Below, piece by piece: positions 1 through 5,350 of a stretch of 9,222 bases of DNA. The stretch comes from Thiothrix sp. (GTDB taxonomy: Bacteria > Pseudomonadota > Gammaproteobacteria > Thiotrichales > Thiotrichaceae). The stretch's first letter is position 1; each line of letters begins with the position of its first letter. The stretch spans positions 1 to 9,222 of the forward strand of contig DRMA01000033.1 in the NCBI GenBank assembly GCA_011375245.1. Direction: 5' to 3'. Below the pieces are notes generated by a model. The model was given only the letters and a program-made list of their open reading frames with translations. It did not search any database and was not told where the DNA came from. The translations under genes were made by a program, and so were the position numbers.

Positions 1-170
1 CAGGTTCTTGTGAGTTGCCAGAAGGTGTTGAAATGGTTATGCCAGGTGACAATGTGAAATTGACAGCTACCCTTATTGCACCGATAGCGATGGATGAAGG
101 TTTGCGTTTTGCGATTCGTGAAGGTGGTCGTACCGTTGGTGCAGGTGTTGTTGCTAAAGTGATTGCATAA
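1..170 (+). CDS. tuf: Elongation factor Tu, C-terminal fragment (5' end outside window)
   Basis: This is the last 55 codons of EF-Tu, the GTPase that carries aminoacyl-tRNA to the ribosomal A site. The first complete codon is at position 3. The translation contains the strongly conserved end of beta-barrel domain 3, including LPEGVEMVMPGDN, GLRFAIREGGRTVGAG and VVAKVIA at the C-terminus. This matches the gammaproteobacterial tail almost residue for residue. The gene ends with TAA directly followed in frame by TAG (168-173), a double stop. Its position just before rpsJ is the common str-S10 arrangement, with tuf as last gene of the str group. The GTP-binding domain lies upstream of the window, so nothing can be said about it or about whether a second tuf copy exists. 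Confidence 0.97.
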   Translation, partial: GSCELPEGVEMVMPGDNVKLTATLIAPIAMDEGLRFAIREGGRTVGAGVVAKVIA

Positions 171-183
171 TAGATCGTACAAC

Positions 184-205
184 GAAGTTGTATAGAAGTT
201 GTATA
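184..205 (+). repeat. Perfect 11-bp tandem duplication in the tuf-rpsJ spacer
   Basis: GAAGTTGTATA occurs twice head to tail, at 184-194 and 195-205, without a mismatch. The sequence just upstream, TACAAC (178-183), is the reverse complement of GTTGTA. GTTGTA is present in both copies, at 187-192 and 198-203. The transcript could therefore form either of two small 6-bp stems, with loops of 3 or 14 nt. The second copy runs into TATAAC (202-207), which resembles a -10 hexamer, but no acceptable -35 lies at the right distance. Whether this is a recent slippage event or a functional element cannot be decided from one genome. Confidence 0.85.
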
Positions 206-239
206 ACAGCACATGTAATATTAAATCAGGAAAAAGCTT

Positions 240-551
240 ATGTCAGGTCAGAGAATCCGTATTCGTCTCAAGTCGTTTGATCATCGTTTAATAGATCGTT
301 CGTCTAAAGAAATTATCGAAACAGCAAAGAGAACAGGTGCGCGTGTAAAGGGACCTATTCCTTTACCAACACGTAAAGAGCGTTTTACGATCCTTACCTC
401 ACCACATGTTAATAAAGATGCACGTGATCAATATGAGATCAGAACACATAAGCGTTTGATGGATATTGTTGATCCAACAGAAAGAACGGTGGATGCATTA
501 ATGAAACTTGATTTAGCTGCGGGTGTTGATGTGCAAATAAAGCTTAACTAA
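240..551 (+). CDS. rpsJ: 30S ribosomal protein S10 (NusE)
   Basis: S10 is a small-subunit head protein. As NusE it also joins NusB and NusG in antitermination and transcription-translation coupling. The 103-residue length equals that of E. coli S10. The long conserved loop PLPTRKERFT...SPHVNKDARDQYEIRTH (residues about 41-70) is intact, including the H56-V57 tip that contacts 16S rRNA near the tetracycline site. The C-terminal LDLAAGVDVQI strand is also intact. The ATG at 240 is preceded by CAGGAA (227-232), a Shine-Dalgarno sequence 7 nt away. The gene lies 69 nt after tuf. That spacer is too short to hold by itself an E. coli-type L4-responsive S10 leader. The next gene, rplC, is unusually far away (133 nt). 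Confidence 0.99.
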   Translation: MSGQRIRIRLKSFDHRLIDRSSKEIIETAKRTGARVKGPIPLPTRKERFTILTSPHVNKDARDQYEIRTHKRLMDIVDPTERTVDALMKLDLAAGVDVQIKLN

Positions 552-580
552 TCGTAATCTTTCTGGTATATTTCGCCGCT
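544..580 (+). promoter_or_regulatory. Candidate sigma70 promoter for rplC onward, extended -10 with GC-rich discriminator
   Basis: Read directly: TTAACT (544-549, four of six matches to TTGACA) overlaps the end of rpsJ and its TAA stop. It is followed after exactly 17 nt by TATATT (567-572, five of six matches to TATAAT). TGG at 564-566 supplies the TG of an extended -10. The next bases, TCGCCGCT (573-580), form a GC-rich island in an otherwise AT-rich spacer. From established knowledge, a GC-rich discriminator after the -10 is typical of rRNA and ribosomal-protein promoters repressed by ppGpp and DksA. A start near 578-580 would give rplC a leader of about 105 nt. No expression evidence is available, so this remains an inference. 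Confidence 0.5.
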
Positions 581-684
581 CTTTACACATTAGGTTATTC
601 AATAAATTAGTACAAGAACAGCTAATAAGCCTGATTAAGTAAAACGCTAATCGCAAATCAGAATTGTATTTTGGAGAAGATAGA
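552..684 (+). promoter_or_regulatory. Long rpsJ-rplC spacer, probable 5' leader of rplC
   Basis: This is the only long non-coding stretch in the cluster. It carries the candidate promoter at its left end and the rplC ribosome binding site at its right end. In between, a weak hairpin is possible from TGATTA (632-637) and TAATCG (648-653): five Watson-Crick pairs plus one U-G pair around a 10-nt loop. A weak long-range pairing, TTCTGGTA (561-568) with TACAAGAA (611-618), has one mismatch. CTAATCG occurs at both ends (548-554 and 647-653). There is no T-run after a stable stem, so I see no intrinsic terminator or attenuator like that of the E. coli S10 leader. Control by L4 is possible in principle but not shown by the sequence. 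Confidence 0.5.
673..677 (+). promoter_or_regulatory. Shine-Dalgarno that fixes the rplC start
   Basis: GGAGA lies 7 nt before the ATG at 685. The open frame extends upstream to an in-frame TTG at 664, but that codon would leave this ribosome binding site inside the coding region. It would also add seven residues not seen in the L3 family. Confidence 0.9.
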
Positions 685-1320
685 ATGGCAATCGGTCTAG
701 TAGGTCGAAAAGTGGGAATGACTCGCCTCTATAATGAGGATGGCACTGCTACGCCTGTTACTGTATTGGAAGTTACACCTAATCGTATTTCTCAGTTGAA
801 AACACTTGAGTCAGATGGCTACAATGCGGTGCAAACAACATCAGGCACTGCTAAAGCTTCACGTGTGACAAAAGCAAGAGCAGGGCATTTTGCTAAGGCA
901 GGTGTTGAAGCAGGTAATGTGACACGCGAATCACGTATTGATGATGGTGTTACTGACTTCGAAATTGGCTCTGAGCTTACGCTTAGCATGTTTGAAGCAG
1001 GGCAATTAATAGATGTTACAGGTACATCACAAGGTAAAGGCTTCGCAGGTGTTATAAAACGTCACCATTTCGCAGGAAAAGACGCGACGCATGGTAACTC
1101 TATTAATCATAGAACTCCTGGTTCAATTGGTCAATGTCAAACACCAGGACGTGTTTTTAAAGGCAAAAAAATGACAGGTCACATGGGTAACGTTAAACGT
1201 ACACAACAAAATTTAACGATTGTACGAGTAGACGTTGAAAAGAATTTATTATTAGTGAAAGGCGCAGTTCCTGGTTCAAAAGGTGGTTCTGTCGTCGTTA
1301 AAGCTGCTGTTAAGGCCTAG
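685..1320 (+). CDS. rplC: 50S ribosomal protein L3
   Basis: L3 is one of the first proteins to bind 23S rRNA, and its long loop reaches towards the peptidyl-transferase centre. The protein has 211 residues (E. coli 209). It opens with MAIGLVGRKVGMTR, the typical L3 start, which with the GGAGA site selects the ATG at 685. The loop with ATHGNSINHRTPGSIGQCQTPG (about 134-155) and FKGKKMTGHMG is conserved. Q152 corresponds to the glutamine methylated by PrmB in E. coli. The E. coli asparagine before it is cysteine here, as in many non-enteric gammaproteobacteria. The C-terminus NLLLVKGAVPG...AAVKA is complete. L3 is followed by rplD after 10 nt and probably heads a transcript from the promoter in the preceding spacer. 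Confidence 0.99.
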   Translation: MAIGLVGRKVGMTRLYNEDGTATPVTVLEVTPNRISQLKTLESDGYNAVQTTSGTAKASRVTKARAGHFAKAGVEAGNVTRESRIDDGVTDFEIGSELTLSMFEAGQLIDVTGTSQGKGFAGVIKRHHFAGKDATHGNSINHRTPGSIGQCQTPGRVFKGKKMTGHMGNVKRTQQNLTIVRVDVEKNLLLVKGAVPGSKGGSVVVKAAVKA

Positions 1321-1330
1321 GGTAATCACA

Positions 1331-1936
1331 ATGGAATTACAAGTTGTTGATGGAGAGGCTCTTGAATTAGCAGAGGCTATCTTCACAAAAAAATTTAATG
1401 AAACACTCGTTCACCAAGCCGTTGTTACTTATATGGCAGGTGGGCGTGCAGGCTCAAAAGCACAAAAGAACCGTTCAGCCGTTAGTGGCGGTGGTATTAA
1501 GCCGTGGCGTCAAAAAGGCACTGGTCGTGCCCGAGCTGGAACAATTAGAAGTCCTTTGTGGCGTTCAGGTGGTGTTACCTTTGCTGCTTCGCCAAGAAAT
1601 TATTCTAAAAAGATTAATCGCAAGATGTACCGTTCGGCAATGCAGTCTATTCTTGCCCAGTTGGTAAGAGATGAACGTTTAGTGGTGATTGATGCTTTGG
1701 ATATTTCAGCACCAAAGACTAAAGATCTTATTGCTAAACTAAACGGTCTTGTTGATACAACGAATGTATTATTGATCACTGCAAAAGTTGATAATAATGT
1801 TGTTCTATCATCACGCAATTTACACAAATGTGAAGTGTTAACAGTCTCAACACTTAATCCTGTGAGTTTGATTGCACATGACAAGGTGGTTGCTACTAGA
1901 GAAGCAATGGAGAAAATACAGGAGTGGTTGTCATGA
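1331..1936 (+). CDS. rplD: 50S ribosomal protein L4
   Basis: L4 binds 23S rRNA domain I and lines the narrow part of the exit tunnel. In E. coli it also represses the S10 operon through the leader RNA and inhibits RNase E. The 201-residue length is identical to that of E. coli. The tunnel loop GGGIKPWRQKGTGRARAG (about 53-70) is intact. K62 sits at the position whose change gives erythromycin resistance in E. coli (K63). SPLWRSGGVTF and the C-terminal RNLHK...NPVSLIAHDKVV segment, family hallmarks, are present. The ATG at 1331 was chosen because MELQVVDG matches the family start and AGGG (1319-1322), overlapping the rplC stop, lies 8 nt before it. A GTG at 1283 would extend the protein into rplC and is rejected. 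The TGA stop overlaps the next start. Confidence 0.98.
   Translation: MELQVVDGEALELAEAIFTKKFNETLVHQAVVTYMAGGRAGSKAQKNRSAVSGGGIKPWRQKGTGRARAGTIRSPLWRSGGVTFAASPRNYSKKINRKMYRSAMQSILAQLVRDERLVVIDALDISAPKTKDLIAKLNGLVDTTNVLLITAKVDNNVVLSSRNLHKCEVLTVSTLNPVSLIAHDKVVATREAMEKIQEWLS
1920..1924 (+). promoter_or_regulatory. Shine-Dalgarno inside rplD for rplW
   Basis: AGGAG lies 8 nt before the ATG at 1933 and inside the last codons of rplD. It supports the ATG at 1933 over the in-frame GTG at 1924, which would overlap this site. Confidence 0.88.
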
Positions 1937-2232
1937 GTCAGGAAGAACGATTATACCAAGTACTGCGTGGTATACATGTGACTGAAAAGACCGTGCTGCA
2001 GGGTGAAAAGAGCAATATGCAAGGCTTCAAAGTTGATATTACTGCAACAAAAAAAGAAGTAAAAAAAGCAGTAGAGACTATTTTTGAAGTTGAAGTCGTT
2101 AGTGTTCGCACTATTAAAGTGAAAGGAAAAACAAAGAACTTTGGTAAGCGTGTTGGCAAACGAAAAGACTGGAAAAAAGCTTACGTCACTCTTGCTGCTG
2201 GTCAGAGTATTGGTGCAGAGCAAAATCCTTAA
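1933..2232 (+). CDS. rplW: 50S ribosomal protein L23
   Basis: L23 sits at the tunnel exit and is the docking site for trigger factor and the signal recognition particle. The 99-residue protein (E. coli 100) carries the N-terminal EERLYQVLRGIHVTEKT, with E18 at the position of the trigger-factor-contacting glutamate. It also has the FEVEV...VRTIKVKGK strand and loop, and the RVGKRKDWKKAYVTL ending typical of the family. Its start overlaps the rplD stop as ATGA (1933-1936), so the two genes are probably translationally coupled, although a good Shine-Dalgarno is also present. The reading frame closes with TAA and an in-frame TAG right behind it (2230-2235). The last residues, SIGAEQNP, are the usual variable tail. 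Confidence 0.98.
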   Translation: MSQEERLYQVLRGIHVTEKTVLQGEKSNMQGFKVDITATKKEVKKAVETIFEVEVVSVRTIKVKGKTKNFGKRVGKRKDWKKAYVTLAAGQSIGAEQNP

Positions 2233-2247
2233 TAGGTGGAGTGAATC

Positions 2248-3084
2248 ATGGCAGTTGTAAAAATGAAACCAACCTCACCTGGTCGTCGTCATCAGGTGAG
2301 GGTTGTAAATCAAGGTCTCTATAAAGGTAAGCCACATAAGGCTCTTTTAGAGAAACAAAGTAAATCAGGTGGTCGTAATAACAATGGACGGATCACTACA
2401 CGTCATATTGGTGGTGGTCATAAACAGCATTATCGTGTTATTGACTTTAAGCGTAATGCTAAAGATGGTATTCCTGCGACAGTAGAACATATTGCTTATG
2501 ATCCTAATAGAACAGCTAATATCGCTTTATTGAAATATAGTGATGGTGAACGTGCTTATATCATTGCGCCTCGTAACCTAAAGGAAGGTGATCCTATTAT
2601 GTCAGGTGTTGATGCTGATATAGCAATAGGTAATGCTTTGCCAATGAATAAGATTCCTGTGGGTACTGTTGTTCATTGCGTTGAGATGAAACCAGGTAAA
2701 GGCGCACAGATTGCTCGAAGTGCTGGAACTTCAGCACAGCTTGTTGCACGTGATGGGCGTTATGTTACTTTACGTTTACGTTCAGGTGAAATGCGTAAGC
2801 TTCTTTCTGTTTGTCGAGCAGTAGTCGGTACAGTTAGTAACCCTGAGCATTCATTGATAAAGCTTGGTAAGGCTGGTGCTAGCCGTCATCGCGGTATTCG
2901 TCCAACCGTTCGTGGTGTTTGTATGAACCCAGTTGATCACCCACATGGTGGTGGTGAAGGCAAGACAGCAGGTGGTCGTCATCCTGTGTCACCTTGGGGT
3001 ACGCCTGCTAAGGGCTTCAAAACACGTAAGAATAAGCGTACAGACAATATGATTGTCCGTCGTAGAAGCAAAGGTAAGAGGTAA
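2248..3084 (+). CDS. rplB: 50S ribosomal protein L2
   Basis: L2 is a universal primary 23S rRNA binder, needed for subunit association and for assembly of the peptidyl-transferase centre. It has 278 residues (E. coli 273), with SGGRNNNGRITTRHIGGGHKQ (about 40-60) near the N-terminus and PVGTVVHCVEMKPGKG and RLRSGEMRK in the central barrels. The C-terminal NPVDHPHGGGEG follows, with H231 equivalent to the functionally important H229 of mature E. coli L2. The small differences from E. coli are one extra residue at KRNAKDG and the segment GKTAGGRHPVSPWG. The tail RRRSKGKR is basic, as expected. AGGTGGAG (2234-2241) lies 6 nt before the ATG, and the gap from rplW is 15 nt. Confidence 0.99.
   Translation: MAVVKMKPTSPGRRHQVRVVNQGLYKGKPHKALLEKQSKSGGRNNNGRITTRHIGGGHKQHYRVIDFKRNAKDGIPATVEHIAYDPNRTANIALLKYSDGERAYIIAPRNLKEGDPIMSGVDADIAIGNALPMNKIPVGTVVHCVEMKPGKGAQIARSAGTSAQLVARDGRYVTLRLRSGEMRKLLSVCRAVVGTVSNPEHSLIKLGKAGASRHRGIRPTVRGVCMNPVDHPHGGGEGKTAGGRHPVSPWGTPAKGFKTRKNKRTDNMIVRRRSKGKR
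3076..3081 (+). promoter_or_regulatory. Shine-Dalgarno supporting the GTG start of rpsS
   Basis: AAGAGG lies within the last codons and stop of rplB, 8 nt before GTG at 3090. Together with the family-typical first residues it shows that this gene uses GTG rather than ATG. Confidence 0.85.
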
Positions 3085-3089
3085 ATACA

Positions 3090-3368
3090 GTGCCACGTTC
3101 ATTGAAAAAAGGGCCTTTTGTTGATCATCATTTGATGACGAAAGTGTTCACCGCAGTAGAAAAAAATGATCGAAAGCCTATCAAAACATGGTCGCGTCGA
3201 TCAATGATTTTACCTGAAATGGTAGGTTTAACGATTGCTGTTCATAATGGTCGCCAGCATGTTCCTGTTCTTGTAAATGAGAATATGGTTGGACATAAGC
3301 TTGGTGAATTTTCGCCAACACGACTATTCCGTGGTCATGCTGCCGATAAAAAAGCGAAGAAAAAATAA
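3090..3368 (+). CDS. rpsS: 30S ribosomal protein S19, GTG start
   Basis: S19 lies in the 30S head, pairs with S13 and contacts the A-site tRNA region and the inter-subunit bridge. The 92-residue length equals that of E. coli. The sequence starts PRSLKKGPFVDHHL and has KTWSRRSMI, IAVHNGRQHVPV and MVGHKLGEFSPTR (about 66-78). It ends FRGHAADKKAKKK, so it is collinear with the family from end to end. GTG at 3090 is the start, since the first in-frame ATG is MTK at residue 16, which would cut off the conserved N-terminus. It is the only non-ATG start among the genes whose start lies in this window. It is preceded by only 5 nt after rplB, so coupling with rplB translation is likely. Confidence 0.98.
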   Translation: MPRSLKKGPFVDHHLMTKVFTAVEKNDRKPIKTWSRRSMILPEMVGLTIAVHNGRQHVPVLVNENMVGHKLGEFSPTRLFRGHAADKKAKKK

Positions 3369-3380
3369 GGAACAGACGTT

Positions 3381-3722
3381 ATGGAAACAGCTGCTAAATT
3401 AAAGTTTGCCCGTATTTCACCCCAAAAGTGTCGTTTAGTTGCCGATCAGGTTCGTGGACTTCCTGTAGAGAAAGCGCTGGATATTTTAAAGTTTAGCCCA
3501 AAGAAAGCCTCAGGTTTGATGGGAAAGGTACTTGAATCTGCGATTGCTAATGCGGAGCATAATGAAGGTGCTGATATTGACGAATTAAGCGTAACTCAAG
3601 TTTATGTCGATGCAGGCCCTGTCATGAAGCGCATTAGACCTCGTGCAAAAGGTCGTGCAAATCGAATATTAAAAAGAACAAGTCACATTACCTTGATGGT
3701 CGGTGATGGTGAGCGCGATTAA
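3381..3722 (+). CDS. rplV: 50S ribosomal protein L22
   Basis: L22 contacts all 23S rRNA domains, and its beta hairpin forms the tunnel constriction together with L4. The 113 residues (E. coli 110) include KFARISPQKCRLVADQVRG (about 8-26), the family's N-terminal signature. The hairpin GPVMKRIRPRAKGRANRILKRTSHI (about 79-103) follows. M82-K83-R84, whose deletion confers macrolide resistance in E. coli, is present, so no intrinsic L22 resistance change is visible. The slightly longer tail MVGDGERD explains the extra length. AAGGAA (3367-3372), overlapping the rpsS stop, lies 8 nt before the ATG. Confidence 0.98.
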   Translation: METAAKLKFARISPQKCRLVADQVRGLPVEKALDILKFSPKKASGLMGKVLESAIANAEHNEGADIDELSVTQVYVDAGPVMKRIRPRAKGRANRILKRTSHITLMVGDGERD

Positions 3723-3731
3723 GGAATAATT

Positions 3732-4427
3732 ATGGGACACAAAATACATCCAGTAGGTTTTCGTTTAGGGATTTCAGCCGATTGGCGTTCTAAATGGTAC
3801 GCAGAGGGTAAAGAATACGCCAAATTTTTACAAGAAGACATTGAAATACGTGAATACCTAATGGCTAAGCTTAAGCATGCGTCTATTGGCGATGTTCATA
3901 TTGAGCGCCCTGCTAAATCAGCTCATATAACAATACATACAGCAAGACCTGGTATTGTTATTGGTAAAAAAGGTGAAGATATCGAGAGGCTTCGTGCTGA
4001 ACTTTCTAGAAGGCTGAAGCTGCATAAGAATAATGTAAAAGTTAATATCGAAGAAATTAGAAAGCCTGAGCTTGCTGCTAAGTTAGTCGCAGAAAGCATT
4101 GCTCAGCAGCTTGAACGACGCATTATGTTCCGACGTGCAATGAAGCGTGCAGTGGGTAACAGTATGCGTTTCGGTGCATTGGGTATCAAAATAAAGGTTG
4201 CAGGTCGTTTGAATGGTGCTGAAATAGCACGCTCAGAAGAATATAGAGAAGGGCGAGTACCTCTTCACACCTTGCGTGCTGATATTGATTATGCAACTGC
4301 TACAGCAGCAACATTGTACGGCAATATCGGTATTAAGGTATGGATCTATAAAGGCGAGGTATTTGATCTTGAAGATAAGAAAAAACGCCAGAAAGCATCC
4401 GATAATAAAAGGAATAACAAGAGGTAG
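3732..4427 (+). CDS. rpsC: 30S ribosomal protein S3
   Basis: S3 forms the mRNA entry tunnel with S4 and S5 and contributes to the ribosomal helicase. The protein has 231 residues (E. coli 233). It shows MGHKIHPVGFRLGI at the start and a type II KH domain with the GxxG loop in GIVIGKKGEDIE (GKKG at 78-81). The basic RRIMFRRAMKRAV helix follows, in which R134, R135 and K138 align with the E. coli helicase residues R131, R132 and K135. The C-terminal domain GAEIARSEEYREGRVPLHTLRADIDY is intact. The extreme C-terminus, after KGEVFDLED, is a short lysine- and asparagine-rich tail, variable in this family. TAAGGA (3720-3725), containing the rplV stop, lies 6 nt before the ATG. Confidence 0.99.
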   Translation: MGHKIHPVGFRLGISADWRSKWYAEGKEYAKFLQEDIEIREYLMAKLKHASIGDVHIERPAKSAHITIHTARPGIVIGKKGEDIERLRAELSRRLKLHKNNVKVNIEEIRKPELAAKLVAESIAQQLERRIMFRRAMKRAVGNSMRFGALGIKIKVAGRLNGAEIARSEEYREGRVPLHTLRADIDYATATAATLYGNIGIKVWIYKGEVFDLEDKKKRQKASDNKRNNKR

Positions 4428-4435
4428 TATCGAAG

Positions 4436-4849
4436 ATGTTGCAGCCAAAGAAAACAAAGTTTCGCAAGATCCATAAGGGAAGAAACCGTGGTATTGCCAC
4501 TGTCGCTAACAAAGTTAGTTTCGGCGAATACGGTCTGAAATCTGTAGATCGTGGGCGCTTGACCGCACGTCAAATAGAAGCCGCACGTCGTGCAATGACA
4601 CGTCATATTAAACGTGGTGGAAAAATTTGGATTCGTGTTTTTCCTGATAAACCTATTACCACTAAACCATTAGAGGTTCGTATGGGTAAAGGTAAAGGTA
4701 ACGTCGAATATTGGGTTGCACAAATTCAACCTGGTCGGATGTTGTTTGAAATGGAGGGTGTTGATGAGGAGCTTGCACGCGAGGCATTTGAATTAGCTTC
4801 AGCTAAACTTCCTATTAAAACAACCTTTATTACGCGTACGGTGATGTAA
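4436..4849 (+). CDS. rplP: 50S ribosomal protein L16
   Basis: L16 binds near the A-site tRNA and the peptidyl-transferase centre and is a late assembly protein. The 137 residues (E. coli 136) begin MLQPKKTKFRKIHKGRNRG. They contain GRLTARQIEAARRAMTRHIKRGGKIWIRVFPDKP (about 40-73) and VRMGKGKGNVEYWVAQIQPG. They end AKLPIKTTFITRTVM, all conserved. R82 aligns with the arginine hydroxylated by YcfD in E. coli (R81), so the modification site is retained. Compared with E. coli, the segment ATVANKVSFG replaces a slightly shorter loop. The Shine-Dalgarno AAGAGG (4419-4424) is rather far, 11 nt, from the ATG. The stop shares its last A with the start of rpmC. Confidence 0.99.
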   Translation: MLQPKKTKFRKIHKGRNRGIATVANKVSFGEYGLKSVDRGRLTARQIEAARRAMTRHIKRGGKIWIRVFPDKPITTKPLEVRMGKGKGNVEYWVAQIQPGRMLFEMEGVDEELAREAFELASAKLPIKTTFITRTVM

Positions 4850-5046
4850 TGAAAACCAGTGAACTTCGTAGCAAAAACTCAGAAGAACTTAATGCTGAGC
4901 TTATAGAAAACTTAAAAGAACAGTTTGCTTTGCGTATGCAGCAAGCTGCTGGGCAATTAGAGCGTCCATCCGATATGAAAAGAGTGCGTCGTACGATTGC
5001 ACGTATTAAAACGCTAATGGCTGAAGCAGGGAAATCAGGTAGTTAA
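4849..5046 (+). CDS. rpmC: 50S ribosomal protein L29
   Basis: L29 is a small two-helix protein beside L23 at the tunnel exit, part of the docking surface for trigger factor and SRP. It has 65 residues (E. coli 63). The family pattern is MKTSELRSKNSEELNAEL, then LKEQFALRMQQAAGQLE (about 22-38), then MKRVRRTIARIKTLMAE. It starts with ATG at 4849 inside TAATG, where the A is also the last base of the rplP stop. Upstream there is only a weak GGTGA (4840-4844) at short distance. Terminating rplP ribosomes therefore probably reinitiate here, making translational coupling likely. Confidence 0.97.
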   Translation: MKTSELRSKNSEELNAELIENLKEQFALRMQQAAGQLERPSDMKRVRRTIARIKTLMAEAGKSGS

Positions 5047-5048
5047 TT

Positions 5049-5321
5049 ATGAATGATCAGGCGAAAAGCGAAGCTAAAGTCGTACGCAGCATGACAGGTC
5101 GTGTAATTAGCGACAAAATGGATAAAACATTGGTTGTACTTATTGAGCATAAGGTAAAGCATCCTCTCTATGGTAAATATGTTCGTCGTTCTACAAAATA
5201 TCATGTGCATGACGAAGGCAACCAAGGGAAAATAGGTGATATGGTTTCATTCAAAGAATGTAGACCTATATCAAAGAAGAAGCATTGGGCATTGCTTAAT
5301 GTTGTTGGGGCAGTTTCTTAG
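5049..5321 (+). CDS. rpsQ: 30S ribosomal protein S17
   Basis: S17 is a primary 16S rRNA binder with an OB fold in the 30S body. It has 90 residues against 84 in E. coli. The extra residues are at the N-terminus (MNDQAKSEAKVVRS before MTGRVISDKMDKT). The core KHPLYGKYVRRSTKYHVHDE and the signature GDMVSFKECRPIS (about 63-75) are conserved. The ATG at 5049 has AGGT (5037-5040) 8 nt upstream and follows the rpmC stop by only 2 nt. A shorter start at M15 (5091), just before the conserved core, is possible but would leave a larger gap and has no visible ribosome binding site. In E. coli this is the last gene of the S10 operon. Confidence 0.96.
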   Translation: MNDQAKSEAKVVRSMTGRVISDKMDKTLVVLIEHKVKHPLYGKYVRRSTKYHVHDEGNQGKIGDMVSFKECRPISKKKHWALLNVVGAVS

Positions 5322-5350
5322 TCTACACCAGAAATCGATAGGATACGATC

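Noticed and set aside
60..88. Perfect -35 TTGACA (60-65) inside tuf
   Set aside because: The hexamer 17 nt downstream is GATAGC, with only three matches to a -10, and the sequence is constrained by conserved EF-Tu residues.
595..605. TTATT-C-AATAA palindrome in the rplC leader
   Set aside because: Only four A/U pairs could form around a 3-nt loop and there is no T-run; too weak to call a terminator.
582..608. Second promoter candidate TTTACA (582-587) with TAAATT (603-608)
   Set aside because: The 15-nt spacer is short and the -10 has only four matches; the pattern at 544-572 is clearly better.
664..684. Upstream TTG start giving L3 seven extra residues
   Set aside because: It would place the GGAGA ribosome binding site inside the gene and adds residues not found in L3; ATG 685 fits family and signal.
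1283..1330. GTG start extending L4 into the end of rplC
   Set aside because: The added residues are out-of-frame rplC sequence; MELQ at 1331 is the usual L4 N-terminus and has a Shine-Dalgarno.
1600..1884. Minus-strand and out-of-frame open frames across the cluster, such as 1600-1884, 4346-4606 and 7948-8193 on the minus strand
   Set aside because: They lie fully over conserved ribosomal-protein genes, have no family resemblance or credible ribosome binding sites, and reflect AT-rich codon use on the opposite strand.
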